A stretch of 64,000 nt of DNA from Thermohalobaculum xanthum (lineage in GTDB: Bacteria; Pseudomonadota; Alphaproteobacteria; Rhodobacterales; Rhodobacteraceae). Positions 35,622-48,300 of the stretch are shown one piece after another (position 1 is the first letter of the stretch; every line of letters begins with the position of its first letter). The DNA lies in assembly GCF_016623495.1 (NCBI RefSeq), contig NZ_JAEHHL010000005.1, forward strand, positions 62,001 to 126,000, given 5' to 3'. Both the position numbers and the translations under genes were made by a program. The notes beneath the pieces were generated by a model, which was not told the origin of the DNA, did no database searches, and saw only the letters and a list, made by a program, of their open reading frames with translations.

Positions 35622-36944
35622 TCACTTTCCGTAGACATGGTTGGGCAGCCAGAGCGCGATCTCCGGGAAGACGATGACCAGCACCAGCGCCAGCAGCATC
35701 ACCCCGACAAAGGGCACGATGGAGCGGTAGATGTCGATGATCGTGATCTCGGGCGGCGCCATGGCGCGCATCAGGAACAGGTTGTAGCCGAAGGGTGGCG
35801 TCATATACGCGATCTGGCAGGTGATGGTGTAGAGCACGCCATACCATATCAGGTCGAAGCCGAGGCTGCCGACCAGCGGCACATAGAGGGGTGCGACGAT
35901 CACCAGCATCGCGGTGTCGTCAAGAAAGGTGCCCATGAGCAGGTAGCTGAGCTGCATCAGGATCAGCACCTCCCAGGGACCGAGGCCCAGGCTGTCGAGG
36001 AAGAAGCCCTCAATCGCGCGCACAGCCCCCAGACCGTCGAAAACGGCGCCGAAGCAGAGCGCGGCCAGGATGATCCACATGAACATGCACGAGATGGCGA
36101 GCGTCTGGCGCACGCTGGTCTCGAAGACCTGCCGCGTCAGGCGGCCCTTTACGATCGCCGCCGCCAGCGCCGTCAGCGCCCCGATGGCCGAGCTCTCGAC
36201 CAGCGAGGTCCAGCCGTTGATGAAGGGCACCATCATCGCGCCGAAGATGACCAGCGGCAGGATGCCGGCGCCGAGCAGGCGGACCTTCTCGGCCATCGGC
36301 ACGTCGCGCTCTCCCACCGGCAGGGCGGGCCCGAGGCTCGGCTGCAGCCGGCAGCGGATGACGATATAGAGGATGAAGAGCGAGGCCATCAGCAGGCCCG
36401 GGAACACCCCCGCAAGCCAGAGCTGCCCGACCGGCTGGCGCGCGATCATGGCGTACAGCACCAGCACGACCGAGGGCGGCACGAGAATGCCGAGCGACGA
36501 TCCCGCCTGGATCACGCCCGTCACCATGCGCTTGTCATAGCCGCGGCGCAGAAGCTCGGGCAGCGCGATGGTGGCGCCGATCGCCATGCCTGCGACCGAC
36601 AGCCCGTTCATGGCCGAGATCAGTACCATCAGCCCGATCGTGCCGATTGCCAGCCCTCCGTTCACCGGCCCGAACCAGACATGGAACATGCGGTAGAGGT
36701 CGTCGGCCAGCCGGCTCTCGGACAGGATGTAGCCCATGAAGATGAACATCGGCAGCGTCAGCAGCGGATACCACTTCATCAGCTTCATCGCCGCCGAGAA
36801 GGCGATCTCGCCGCCGCCCGTGCCCCAGAGCGCGAGCGAGGCGACCACCGCGACGAAGCCGATGGCCGCGAAGACGCGCTGCCCCGTCATCAGCATCAGC
36901 ATCATCGAGGCGAACATCATCAGCGCGATCATGTCGTAGGACAT
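35622..36944 (-). CDS. dctM: TRAP transporter large permease subunit
   Basis: The protein has 440 residues and about twelve hydrophobic segments of the DctM (IT superfamily) type, with 'GLSVAGMAIGATIALPELLRRGYDKRM' and 'GSSLGILVPPSVVLVLYAMI' as family marks. It carries the sodium-driven transport step, working with DctQ and the binding protein. Its ATG at 36944 overlaps the dctQ stop. Confidence 0.94.
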   Translation of the reverse strand: MSYDMIALMMFASMMLMLMTGQRVFAAIGFVAVVASLALWGTGGGEIAFSAAMKLMKWYPLLTLPMFIFMGYILSESRLADDLYRMFHVWFGPVNGGLAIGTIGLMVLISAMNGLSVAGMAIGATIALPELLRRGYDKRMVTGVIQAGSSLGILVPPSVVLVLYAMIARQPVGQLWLAGVFPGLLMASLFILYIVIRCRLQPSLGPALPVGERDVPMAEKVRLLGAGILPLVIFGAMMVPFINGWTSLVESSAIGALTALAAAIVKGRLTRQVFETSVRQTLAISCMFMWIILAALCFGAVFDGLGAVRAIEGFFLDSLGLGPWEVLILMQLSYLLMGTFLDDTAMLVIVAPLYVPLVGSLGFDLIWYGVLYTITCQIAYMTPPFGYNLFLMRAMAPPEITIIDIYRSIVPFVGVMLLALVLVIVFPEIALWLPNHVYGK

Positions 36945-37483
36945 CAGCGCGCCTCCTGCATGGCATGGCTGTCGGGCAGTGTCTCGCCTCGGAGCGTGGC
37001 GATGTCGCGGATCAAGAGGGCGACCGCCTGCAGGATCATCAGGAGGACGCCAAGGCACATGATCGTCTTGATCGGCCACATCGGCGCGCGCCAGAGGCCG
37101 CGGCTCTCCTCGCCATACTGGATGGCGTAGGTGGCCGAGGAGATCCCGCCATAGAGCAGGACGCCGAGGTAGAAGATCAGCGTCGCCACCGTCAGCGCGT
37201 CGGCCCAGGCCTTGGTCCGCGGCGACCATGCGCCGTAGAGCAGGTCCATCCGCACGTTCGAACCAAGCTGGAGCGAGTAGGGCCCGCCGAGGATGAAATA
37301 GGCCGTCATCGTGAACTGCGCCATCAGGAGCGTCCAGTGCGCCGGCACGAAGAAGGTCTTGGAGATCGAGGACCAGAGCAGGATCCCCATCATCACGAAG
37401 AGCAGATACATCGCGAACCGCCCGACGATGCGGTTCAGCCGCTCGACATGGCGGACATAGGCGAGCATCCAGCCCGGCATCAT
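36944..37483 (-). CDS. dctQ: TRAP transporter small permease subunit
   Basis: The protein has 179 residues with four hydrophobic segments, the DctQ layout. The start is the first of two adjacent ATGs (37483) and overlaps the amidohydrolase stop (ATGA). Its stop overlaps the dctM start, so amidohydrolase-dctQ-dctM form a tightly coupled run. DctQ partners DctM in the inner membrane. Confidence 0.9.
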   Translation of the reverse strand: MMPGWMLAYVRHVERLNRIVGRFAMYLLFVMMGILLWSSISKTFFVPAHWTLLMAQFTMTAYFILGGPYSLQLGSNVRMDLLYGAWSPRTKAWADALTVATLIFYLGVLLYGGISSATYAIQYGEESRGLWRAPMWPIKTIMCLGVLLMILQAVALLIRDIATLRGETLPDSHAMQEAR

Positions 37484-38310
37484 GCCTCTCCCTGCTTCGC
37501 CGCGCCGGCGGCAGTCCCGGCGTCCAGGCCGAGTTCCCTCAGTGCCGGGCGCAGCGCGCGCGCGAGCCCGGCCGCGACACGACCCTGGGCCGCGGCATCG
37601 GCGATCAGGTCGTTGCGGATCTCGATCATCACATTTGGCAGGCCGCGTGTCAGGGCATGCGCCTTGAGCGTGTGGGTGACGCCGCTCGCAGGCCCGTAGG
37701 GCTCGTTGCGCTCGGTTCGCAGCCCGGTTTCGGACGCCGCATGCACCAGCATCGCATCCGCGAGGCGGCTGTCCGCGTCGTGCAGGATTCCCAGCTCGAC
37801 GCTGCGCGCCTGGCCGAAATAGACCGGTGTGAAGCTGTGGATGGTCACAAGGGCCGTGGGCCTGCCGGCCGCGACGCGATCGTCGATGACACCGGCGAGC
37901 GTCTCGCAAAAGGGCTCGGCGATCTCGCGCACGCGCTGCGCACGGTCGGGGGCGGTCAGGGCGCGGTTGCCCGGCACATCGAAGATCTCGCTGCGCTCGG
38001 GCATGGCGTCTGCGCGCTCGGCCGGGCGGTTGCAGTCGAACACGAGGCGCGAGAAGCGGGCTGCGACGAGGGGCGCATCGAACTCCTTGCTGAGCCGCAT
38101 GGCTACCGGAAGTGCGCCGGGGTCCCAGGCAATATGGCTGAGGCGCGCCTCCGCGCTGAGGCCGAGATCGCCCAGCCGGTGCGGGATCCGGTTCGACGCA
38201 TGTTCGCAGACCAGCACGATCGCGCCCCGTCCCGCCGGGTTGATGACCTCGACAGCCGGTCCTTCCTCCGGGCTCAGCAGGCGCGAATCTTGCGAGACAT
38301 CGGTCAGCAT
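37480..38310 (-). CDS. N-formylglutamate amidohydrolase family protein
   Basis: The protein has 276 residues. I chose ATG 38310; an in-frame ATG at 38349 would lengthen it by 13 residues and reach into the divergent promoter. Family segments include 'VLVCEHASNRIP', 'HIAWDPGA', 'RLVFDCNRP', 'TIHSFTPVYFG' and 'MIEIRNDLI', with the Asp, His and Glu expected to bind zinc. No histidine-degradation genes are near, so hydrolysis of a gamma-glutamyl or N-acylated glutamate product of this operon is more likely (inference). It is the first gene of the seven-gene run. Confidence 0.85.
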   Translation of the reverse strand: MLTDVSQDSRLLSPEEGPAVEVINPAGRGAIVLVCEHASNRIPHRLGDLGLSAEARLSHIAWDPGALPVAMRLSKEFDAPLVAARFSRLVFDCNRPAERADAMPERSEIFDVPGNRALTAPDRAQRVREIAEPFCETLAGVIDDRVAAGRPTALVTIHSFTPVYFGQARSVELGILHDADSRLADAMLVHAASETGLRTERNEPYGPASGVTHTLKAHALTRGLPNVMIEIRNDLIADAAAQGRVAAGLARALRPALRELGLDAGTAAGAAKQGEA

Positions 38311-38398
38311 TTGAAAAGGATTGTTCACCGCAAAATTGTCTGTCAACATTATTTCAAGCGGGCCGCCGAACGACGCCCGTGCGATGGGGAGTCGATGG
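38311..38398. promoter_or_regulatory. divergent promoter region, amidohydrolase operon / rpiR
   Basis: This 88-bp AT-rich stretch separates the two divergent starts. It contains the imperfect dyad TTGAAAAG (38311-38318) with ATTTCAAG, and two ATTGT half-sites (ATTGTTC and ATTGTCT). On the minus strand TTGACA can act as a -35. Control by the RpiR protein is likely from position alone. Confidence 0.5.
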
Positions 38399-39271
38399 AT
38401 GCGTCGAAAGCCGCAAAGCATCGAGGAGTTGCTGCGCAGCCGTCTCGACAGCCTCACCCGGGCCGAGCGCCAGGTCGCCCACGCGTTGCTGGACGGCTAT
38501 CCCGTGTCCGGCCTCGCATCGATCACGCAGGTGGCTTCCAGTGCGCAGGTCTCCGGGCCGACGGTGATGCGGCTTGCCCGAAAGCTGGGGTTCGAGGGTT
38601 TCGTGGAGTTCCAGGAGGCGTTGCGCCGCGAGGTGGCGGCCAAGATCTCGGATCCGATCCGCAAGCGGGAAAGCTGGACCGAGGGGGCGCCGGGATCGCC
38701 GATCCTGGGCCGTTTCGCCGAGGCCGTCGAGTCCAACCTTCGCCAGACCCTCGCGCAGATCGACCCGGCGACCTTCGACGCCGCTGCCGCCTGTCTTGCC
38801 GATACCCGCCGCAAGGTCCTGATCACCGGCGGCCGTATCACGCGCTCGCTGGCGGACTACATGTTCAATCATCTCCAGGTGATCCGCCCGGATGTCAGCC
38901 AGCTGGGCGCCGCACCCGGTGTCTGGCCGCATTACCTGCTTGACGTGCGGCCCGGGGACGCGGTCGTCGTCTTCGACATCCGTCGCTACGAGAACGCATT
39001 GCTGCGCCTCGCCGAGATGGCGCATGGGCGCGGTGCCGAGGTCGTGCTGTTCACCGACCAGTGGGGCTCGCCAATCGGGAAGATCGCGCGCCACCGTTTC
39101 TCGGCGCATATCGAGGCACCATCCGCCTGGGACAGTTCCGTCGCGATCCTGATGGTCGTCGAGGCGCTGATCGCGGCCGTCCAGGACCTCGACTGGCAGG
39201 ATGCGAAGACCCGGATGGAGACGCTGGAGCAGATCTTCGATGAAACGCGGCTGTTCAGGAAATTCGTCTGA
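38399..39271 (+). CDS. RpiR/MurR-family transcriptional regulator
   Basis: The protein has 290 residues. I chose ATG 38399 because GGGGAG lies 7 bases upstream; ATGs at 38384 and 38321 are alternatives. The N-terminal helix-turn-helix is of the RpiR type ('LTRAERQVAHALLDGYPVSGLASITQVAS', 'TVMRLARKLGFEGFVEFQEAL'). The C-terminal SIS domain is expected to bind a phosphosugar or other effector. It is divergent from the amidohydrolase-TRAP operon and so is its likely regulator. Confidence 0.92.
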   Translation: MRRKPQSIEELLRSRLDSLTRAERQVAHALLDGYPVSGLASITQVASSAQVSGPTVMRLARKLGFEGFVEFQEALRREVAAKISDPIRKRESWTEGAPGSPILGRFAEAVESNLRQTLAQIDPATFDAAAACLADTRRKVLITGGRITRSLADYMFNHLQVIRPDVSQLGAAPGVWPHYLLDVRPGDAVVVFDIRRYENALLRLAEMAHGRGAEVVLFTDQWGSPIGKIARHRFSAHIEAPSAWDSSVAILMVVEALIAAVQDLDWQDAKTRMETLEQIFDETRLFRKFV

Positions 39272-39394
39272 AGCGCGGCGGGGCGCCGCCGCCATGGCGC
39301 GTTCCGGCCCGGTCGAGTCACATTCCCGCGAGATCGTCCCGCGGACACGATCCGTCTTGATCAGCCGGAATGTGCTGGGTAGGCTTCGCGACAT

Positions 39395-39556
39395 CCCCCC
39401 GGGAGAAGCCGGATTATCCGGTGCCGAAGGAGCAACCGCGCCTCGGAAACTCTCAGGCAAAAGGACCGGTGGGACGCGAGACTCTGGAGAGAGGCGCGCA
39501 AGCGTCCGCCGAAGGGATAGCGATCTCAGGCGAAAGGACAGAGGGGGCGCCGACGG
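39395..39556 (+). ncRNA. tandem glycine riboswitch
   Basis: Two glycine aptamers lie in series. The first has GCCGAAGGAGCAA (from 39423) and CTCAGGCAAAAGGACCG (from 39452). The second starts near ACTCTGGAGAGAGG (from 39481) and has GCCGAAGGGATAGCGA (from 39509) and CTCAGGCGAAAGGACAGAG (from 39526). These are the conserved cores of the glycine riboswitch. It ends about 70 bases before gcvT and should switch the glycine cleavage operon on when glycine is abundant. The rest of the interval from 39272 holds no gene. Confidence 0.93.
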
Positions 39557-39624
39557 GGCTGGGCGTGGGGTGATGGAACGATCGCCCCGGTGCATCCTGG
39601 CATTCTACCGTGGAGAGGGCGCCC

Positions 39625-40767
39625 ATGACTGACACCGACGAAGGCCTGCCGACACCGCTGACCGAGCTGCATCGCCGCCTCGGCGCTAAGCTGGTCCCGT
39701 TTGCCGGGTACCAGATGCCGCTGAACTATCCCGCCGGCATCATGGCCGAACATCAGCACTGCCGGGCGAAGGCGGGCCTGTTCGACGTGTCCCATATGGG
39801 GCAGATCGTCGTGACGGCGCGCTCGGGCGACACCTCGGATGCGGCGCGCGCCCTCGAGCGGCTGGTGCCGGTCGACATCCTCGGCCTTGGCGTCGGCCGG
39901 CAGCGCTATGCGCTGTTCACCGATGACAACGGCGGGATCCTCGACGACCTGATGGTCGCGAACCTGGGCGACCGGCTGGTCCTGGTGGTGAACGCCGCGT
40001 GCAAGGCGGCCGACTTCGCCCATCTGCAACAGGGGCTCGGCGCCGATTGTCAGGTCTCGATGCTGACGGACCGCGCGCTGGTGGCGCTGCAGGGGCCCGA
40101 GGCGGGGAATGTCCTGGCCGGGCTCGCGCCCGACACCGCGCAGATGCGCTTCATGGACGTGCGCGAGGTCGAGATCCTTGGTCTGCCCTGCCTCGTTTCG
40201 CGCTCGGGCTATACCGGCGAGGACGGCTTCGAGATCTCGGTGCCGGACCACGGCGCGATGCGGCTGGCCGAGGCGCTGCTCGCCGACCCCGCGGTCGAAC
40301 CCATCGGCCTTGGCGCGCGCGACTCGCTCCGCCTGGAGGCCGGGCTCTGTCTCTATGGCAACGACATCGACCGCGGGACGACGCCCGTCGAGGCGGGCCT
40401 GACCTGGGCGATCCAGAAGGCCAGGCGCACGGGCGGCGCGCGCGAGGGCGGCTTTCCCGGCGCGGCGCGCATTCTTGCCGAGCTCGATGCGGAACCGGCA
40501 CGTCTGCGCGTGGGCCTGTTGCCCGAGGGACGCGCGCCGGTGCGCGGGGGCGCGCCGCTCTTCGCCGCGGAAGAGGGCGGTGACAGCATCGGGATTGTCA
40601 CGTCCGGTGGCTTCGGCCCGAGCCTCGGCGCGCCGGTCGCGATGGGCTACGTGCCCGCGGGGCTCGCCGCCGAGGGCACCCGCGTCTTCGCCGAAGTGCG
40701 AGGTCGCCGCCTTGCGCTTTCCGTCGCGCCGATGCCCTTCGTGCCCAACGGGTACAAGAAAAGCTGA
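39625..40767 (+). CDS. gcvT: glycine cleavage system T protein (aminomethyltransferase)
   Basis: The protein has 380 residues and transfers the methylene group from aminomethyl-lipoyl GcvH to tetrahydrofolate, releasing ammonia. I chose ATG 39625 because GGAGAGGG lies just upstream; ATG 39610 would add five residues. Typical motifs are 'LTELHRRLGAKLVPFAGYQMPLNY', 'AGLFDVSHMGQI' with the catalytic Asp region, and 'SGYTGEDGFEI'. It is the first gene of the riboswitch-controlled operon. Confidence 0.96.
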   Translation: MTDTDEGLPTPLTELHRRLGAKLVPFAGYQMPLNYPAGIMAEHQHCRAKAGLFDVSHMGQIVVTARSGDTSDAARALERLVPVDILGLGVGRQRYALFTDDNGGILDDLMVANLGDRLVLVVNAACKAADFAHLQQGLGADCQVSMLTDRALVALQGPEAGNVLAGLAPDTAQMRFMDVREVEILGLPCLVSRSGYTGEDGFEISVPDHGAMRLAEALLADPAVEPIGLGARDSLRLEAGLCLYGNDIDRGTTPVEAGLTWAIQKARRTGGAREGGFPGAARILAELDAEPARLRVGLLPEGRAPVRGGAPLFAAEEGGDSIGIVTSGGFGPSLGAPVAMGYVPAGLAAEGTRVFAEVRGRRLALSVAPMPFVPNGYKKS

Positions 40768-40816
40768 CCTGCCAACCATCTAACGAGAAAAACCACAGCC
40801 TGAGGAGATGCCGATC

Positions 40817-41176
40817 ATGAAGTATACCGAGGAGCACGAGTGGCTGCGCCCGGAGGGTGATGCGCTGACTGTCGGGATTACGGACTACGCAACCGAGCAG
40901 CTTGGCGACATCGTCTTCGTCGAGCTGCCCGAGACGGGCCGCGAGGTGAAGAAAGGCGACGAGATCGTCGTCCTCGAATCCGTGAAAGCCGCCTCTGACA
41001 TCCTCGCGCCGATCGACGGCACCATTACCGAGGTGAACCAGGCCATCGCTGACGATCCCTCGCTGGTCAACAGCGACCCGCTCGGCAAGGGCTGGTTCTT
41101 CCGGATCAAGCCCGCGGAGGGTGCCAGCATCGACGGTTTCATGGACGAAGCGGCCTACAAGGCGATGATCGCGTGA
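40817..41176 (+). CDS. gcvH: glycine cleavage system H protein
   Basis: The protein has 119 residues and is the lipoyl carrier of the system. The lipoylated lysine is Lys57 in '[10 protein letters not shown]'. I prefer ATG 40817 because AGGAG (40803-40807) is correctly spaced; the ATG at 40808 overlaps that ribosome site. It lies 49 bases after gcvT and 7 before gcvP. Confidence 0.95.
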   Translation: MKYTEEHEWLRPEGDALTVGITDYATEQLGDIVFVELPETGREVKKGDEIVVLESVKAASDILAPIDGTITEVNQAIADDPSLVNSDPLGKGWFFRIKPAEGASIDGFMDEAAYKAMIA

Positions 41177-41183
41177 GGGCGCA

Positions 41184-44033
<2,850 letters not shown>

Positions 44034-44041
44034 CGCCTTCC

Positions 44042-44078
44042 CGGCCGGGCACGGCCGACCCGTCGCCGTGCCCGGCCG
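44042..44078 (+). terminator. terminator-like hairpin after gcvP
   Basis: CGGCCGGGCACGGC (44042-44055) and GCCGTGCCCGGCCG (44065-44078) form a perfect 14-bp stem with a 9-nt loop, 8 bases past the gcvP stop. Confidence 0.7.
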
Positions 44079-44106
44079 CGCAGAAACGGCCAAACCACGC
44101 CGGTCG

Positions 44107-44124
44107 CATGATGCTGCCATCATG
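44107..44124. promoter_or_regulatory. palindrome upstream of RND efflux genes
   Basis: CATGATG-CTGC-CATCATG is a perfect 7-bp-arm inverted repeat about 120 bases before the adaptor start and might be an operator. No regulator gene is adjacent. Confidence 0.35.
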
Positions 44125-44241
44125 TATCGACGGCGCGACGAAGGTGGATTAGCTTGATTTTCGCCGTCTCGCGACGGACCGCGGCTTTGCGGACGTTCTG
44201 GCATGGAGCGCGGTGGCGCTTCATCATGTGGCGGGGTGCGC

Positions 44242-45339
44242 GTGCCAATCTGGAAACAGTTCCTCGTGCTTGTCCTTCTGGGCATCGTCGGTGCCGGAGG
44301 GTACGAGGCATATCGCACGCATCTTGCATCCGAGACGGCGGCCAGCACCTCGGCCGGCAATCGCGAAGTGCCGGTCGAAGTCGCGCTTGTCGAGCGCCGG
44401 CGCCTGAGCCGCACGGTCGAGGCGGTTGGCAGCACTCGGGCACGCCAGTCCATCGAGATCGTGCCCCTCGCCTCTGGCCGCGTCGAAGAGATCGCGTTCA
44501 CGCCGGGCCAGAAAGTCGCGGCAGGCCAGGTCCTCGTGCGCCTCGACTCGGACATCGAGCGCGCGAACCTCGCCGAGGCCGAGGCCTTGCTGGTCGAGAA
44601 GGACCAGGCGATCGAGCGCACGCGCCGCCTGCAGCGCACGAATGCCGTCGCGCTGGCCGCGCTCGAGCAGGTGACGGCCGAGCGCGCCGCTGCCGAGGCC
44701 GCGGTCGAGCGCACGCGAAGACGGCTCTCGGACCGCGTGATCCGCGCGCCGTTCTCGGGGGTCGTCGGCCTCACGGATGTCGATCTCGGTGCACGGGTCG
44801 ACGACGAGACGGTCCTGACCACGCTGGACGATCTCTCGGAGGTCGAGGTCGAATTCTCGCTTCCCGAGACACTCTTCTCCGAGATCGCCGCGGCCCAGCT
44901 CGTTTCCGCGCGCAGCGCGGCGTTCCCGAGGCGCATCTTCCACGGGCGCGTCGCCGCGATCGGCAGCCGGATCGACGCCGTCAGCCGCTCGTTCCGGGTG
45001 CGCGCCATCATCCCCAACCCTGAAGGCGTGCTCCCTTCCGGCATGTTCATGTCGCTCACGCTCACGCTTGCTGAAGCCGAGGCGCTTGTCGTGCCCGAGG
45101 AGGCGGTGCTCGTGCAGGCCGCAGACACCTTCGTCTTCGTCGTCGAGGATGGCCGCGCGGTTCGGCGCAAGATCGTCTCGGGACAGCGCCAGGACGGGCT
45201 GATCGCCGTGACCGATGGCCTGACGGGCGAGGAGGCGGTGGTCACGCGCGGCCTCCAGCGCATCCGCGACGGGGCCCAGGTCCGTGTTCTGGGCGATCCG
45301 CTCGACACCGCGCAACATGATCCGGCGGGGAGCGGCTGA
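44242..45339 (+). CDS. RND efflux periplasmic adaptor (membrane fusion) subunit
   Basis: The protein has 365 residues when started at GTG 44242, which places the signal anchor 'PIWKQFLVLVLLGIVG' at the N-terminus; ATG 44203 would add 13 residues and has no ribosome site. The barrel-sandwich region reads 'IEIVPLASGRVEEIAFTPGQKVAAGQVLVRLD' and a coiled-coil hairpin follows at about 105-165. It links the inner-membrane pump to an outer-membrane channel. Its stop overlaps the pump start (TGATG). Confidence 0.88.
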   Translation: MPIWKQFLVLVLLGIVGAGGYEAYRTHLASETAASTSAGNREVPVEVALVERRRLSRTVEAVGSTRARQSIEIVPLASGRVEEIAFTPGQKVAAGQVLVRLDSDIERANLAEAEALLVEKDQAIERTRRLQRTNAVALAALEQVTAERAAAEAAVERTRRRLSDRVIRAPFSGVVGLTDVDLGARVDDETVLTTLDDLSEVEVEFSLPETLFSEIAAAQLVSARSAAFPRRIFHGRVAAIGSRIDAVSRSFRVRAIIPNPEGVLPSGMFMSLTLTLAEAEALVVPEEAVLVQAADTFVFVVEDGRAVRRKIVSGQRQDGLIAVTDGLTGEEAVVTRGLQRIRDGAQVRVLGDPLDTAQHDPAGSG

Positions 45340-48300
45340 TGCGCCTCTCGGACATCTCGGTCCGCCGCCCGGTCCTTGCCGCGGTCGCAAACCTGCTGAT
45401 CGTCGTCTTCGGCATCGCCGCGCTGCAAAGCCTGCCGATACGCGAGCTGCCGGATGTCGACACCTCGGTGGTGACAGTGACCACCACCTACCGTGGCGCG
45501 GCCCCCGAGGTCATCGACACCGACATCACCGAGGTGATCGAAGGCGCGGTCGCCTCGATTTCGGGCATTCGTACGATCAGCTCCGAAAGCCGCCAGGGCA
45601 GGGGCCAGACGACGATCGAGTTCGTCGCCGGAAAGGACATCGACGCGGCGGCGAATGACGTGCGCGACGCGGTCGGCCGCGTGCTCGGCGAGCTGCCCGA
45701 GGAGGCGGACCAGCCGCAGGTCGTCAAGAGCGACGCGAACGCCGATCCGGTGATGCGGCTTGCGGTCACCTCGGACCGGATGACCACCGCCGAGATCACC
45801 GATTACATCGACCGTTTCATCGCCGATCGTCTCGCCACGCTGGATGGTGTCGCCAATGTCGACATCTATGGCGAGCGCCCCTTCGCGGTGCGCATCTGGA
45901 TCGACCGGCGGGCGCTTGCCGCGCGCAATCTCACCGTCGCCGATGTCGAGGCGGCACTGCTGCGGAACAATCTCGAGCTTCCCGCGGGCGACGTGAAGTC
46001 CGTGGCCCGGCAGCTCTCGGTCCGCCTCAACAGCCGCATCAAGTCGATCGACGACTTCCGGGACATCGTCATCGACCGGGTCGCCGGCTACCCCGTGCGT
46101 CTGGCCGATGTCGCGCGGATCGCCCCGGGCGTGGCGGACGACTCGACGATCGTGCGCAACAACGGGGTCGAGGCCGTCGGCATGGCGATCCTGCGCCAGA
46201 GCCAGTCGAACACGCTGGCGATCTCGAAGGCCGTGCGGGCGGAGATCGAAAGCCTCGACGGCAGCCTGCCCGAGGGGATGGCGATCGAGGTCGGCTCGGA
46301 CGATGCGTTGTTCGTTGGCGCCTCGATCCGCGAGGTCGGAATCGCGCTCTGCATATCCCTTGTCCTGGTCGTTCTCGTGATCCTTCTGTTCCTGCGCAGC
46401 CTGCGCGCGACGATGATCCCCGCGATCACGATCCCCGTGGCGCTGATCGGCTGCTTCATGCTGATCGGGGCATGGGGCTTCTCGCTCAACACGCTCACGC
46501 TGCTGGCACTCTTGCTGGCGATCGGCCTTGTGGTGGACGACGCCATCGTCGTGCTCGAGAACATCCAGCGCCGCATCGAGCTTGGCGAGAGTGTTCTCGC
46601 CGCCAGCTTGCGCGGCGCCGAGCAGGTCACCTTCGCGGTGATCGCGACTTCGGTCACGCTGATCGCCGTCTTCGTTCCGCTCTCCTTCCTGCCCGGACAG
46701 GTCGGCCGCCTCTTCATCGAGTTCGGCTGGGTCATGGCGGGGGCGGTCGCGATCTCGACCTTCGTCGCGTTGACCGCGTGCCCGGCGCTGGCCTCGAAGC
46801 TGTTGCGTCCCCACAGGGCGCTCCCGTCGGCCGGCTCGACGCCCACCGAGCCGATGGTGCAGCGCGTCTATCGTTGGTTGCTGACCCGCGCGATCCGGAT
46901 GCCGCTGGTGGTGATCGCCATTGCCGTGGCGGTGACGGCGGGGGCCTGGCCGCTCTATGGCGGGCTCCCGCGCGAGCTCGCCCCGCGCGAGGATCGCGGC
47001 GTCGCCTTCGTGCCGCTCACGGCGCCGCAGGGCTCGACGCTCGAGCATACCGACATTGCCGCCCGGCAGGTCGAGCGCATCGTCGAGCCGCTGCGCCAGT
47101 CGGGCGAGATCGCCACGGTCTTTACCTTCAGCGGCAGCTGGGGCCGCGCGTTCCGCTCCTTCGTCGTGCTGAGGCTCGCCCCCTGGGACGAGCGGAGCCG
47201 GGACGTGGGCGCGATCGTGCGCGACATCGCCCCCCGCATGGGGGAAGTCACGGTCGCACGCGGCTTCCCGGTGACGCCCGCGGGCCTCGGCCTGCGCGGA
47301 AACTCGACGCCGGTGCGCGTCGTGATCGGCGGGCCCGATTTCGAGAGCGTCAAGGAATGGGCCAACGCGCTTCTGGCGAAGGCCGAGGAGAACCCGGGCC
47401 TGGTCAATCCCGAGATCGATTTCGAGGAGAACCTTCCGCAACTCGATATCACGATCGACCGGATGCGGGCGGCCGATCTCGGCATCTCGGTCGAAGTGAT
47501 CGCGGCGACGCTCCAGACCATGCTGGCCTCGCGCGAGGTCACGAGCTTCGTCAGTCGCGGGCGTGAATACCCGGTGCTGGTCCAGGCCGAGGACGACGAC
47601 CGGCGCGTCCCGTCGGACATCGCCAACATCTTCATTCGCGCCGGGGATGGCGAGACATTGGTGCCGCTTGGCGCGCTGGTGACCCTGACCGAGAACGCGG
47701 CGGCACCGTCCCTGCGGCGCTATGATCGCCTGCCCTCGATCCAGCTCTCGGCGGCCTTGCAGGACGGCTACGATCTTGGGTCGGCGCTTGTCTTTCTCGA
47801 GGATGCCGCGCGCGAGACGCTGCCGCCCGAGGCGAAGCTGGGCTACGAGGGGCAGTCGCGAACCTTCAAGGACACCTCGGCCGGCGCGGGCATGGTCTTC
47901 GCGATGGCGCTGCTGATCGTCTTCCTGGTGCTCGCCGCTCAGTTCGAGAGCTTCGTCCATCCGGCCGTGATCATGCTGACGGTGCCGACCGGTCTTGCCG
48001 GGGCAGTCTATGCCATGGCGGCCGGGGGGCTTTCGATCAACGTCTACAGCCAGATCGGCGCGATCCTGCTGATCGGGCTCATCGCGAAGAACGGGATCCT
48101 GATCGTCGAGTTCGCCAACCAGCTCCGCGACCAGGGCCGCACCGTGCGCGACGCCGTGATCGAGGCATCGGTGCTCCGCCTGCGGCCCATCGTCATGACC
48201 GCCGTCTCCACTGTGCTCGGGGCCATGCCTCTCGTGCTGGCCTCGGGGGCGGGCGCCGAGAGCAGGATCGCGATCGGCAGCGTGATCATTGCGGGGCTCA

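Noticed and set aside
37480-38310. Assigning the amidohydrolase to histidine degradation (hutG)
   Set aside because: No other hut gene is in the window and the operon context is amine and TRAP transport.
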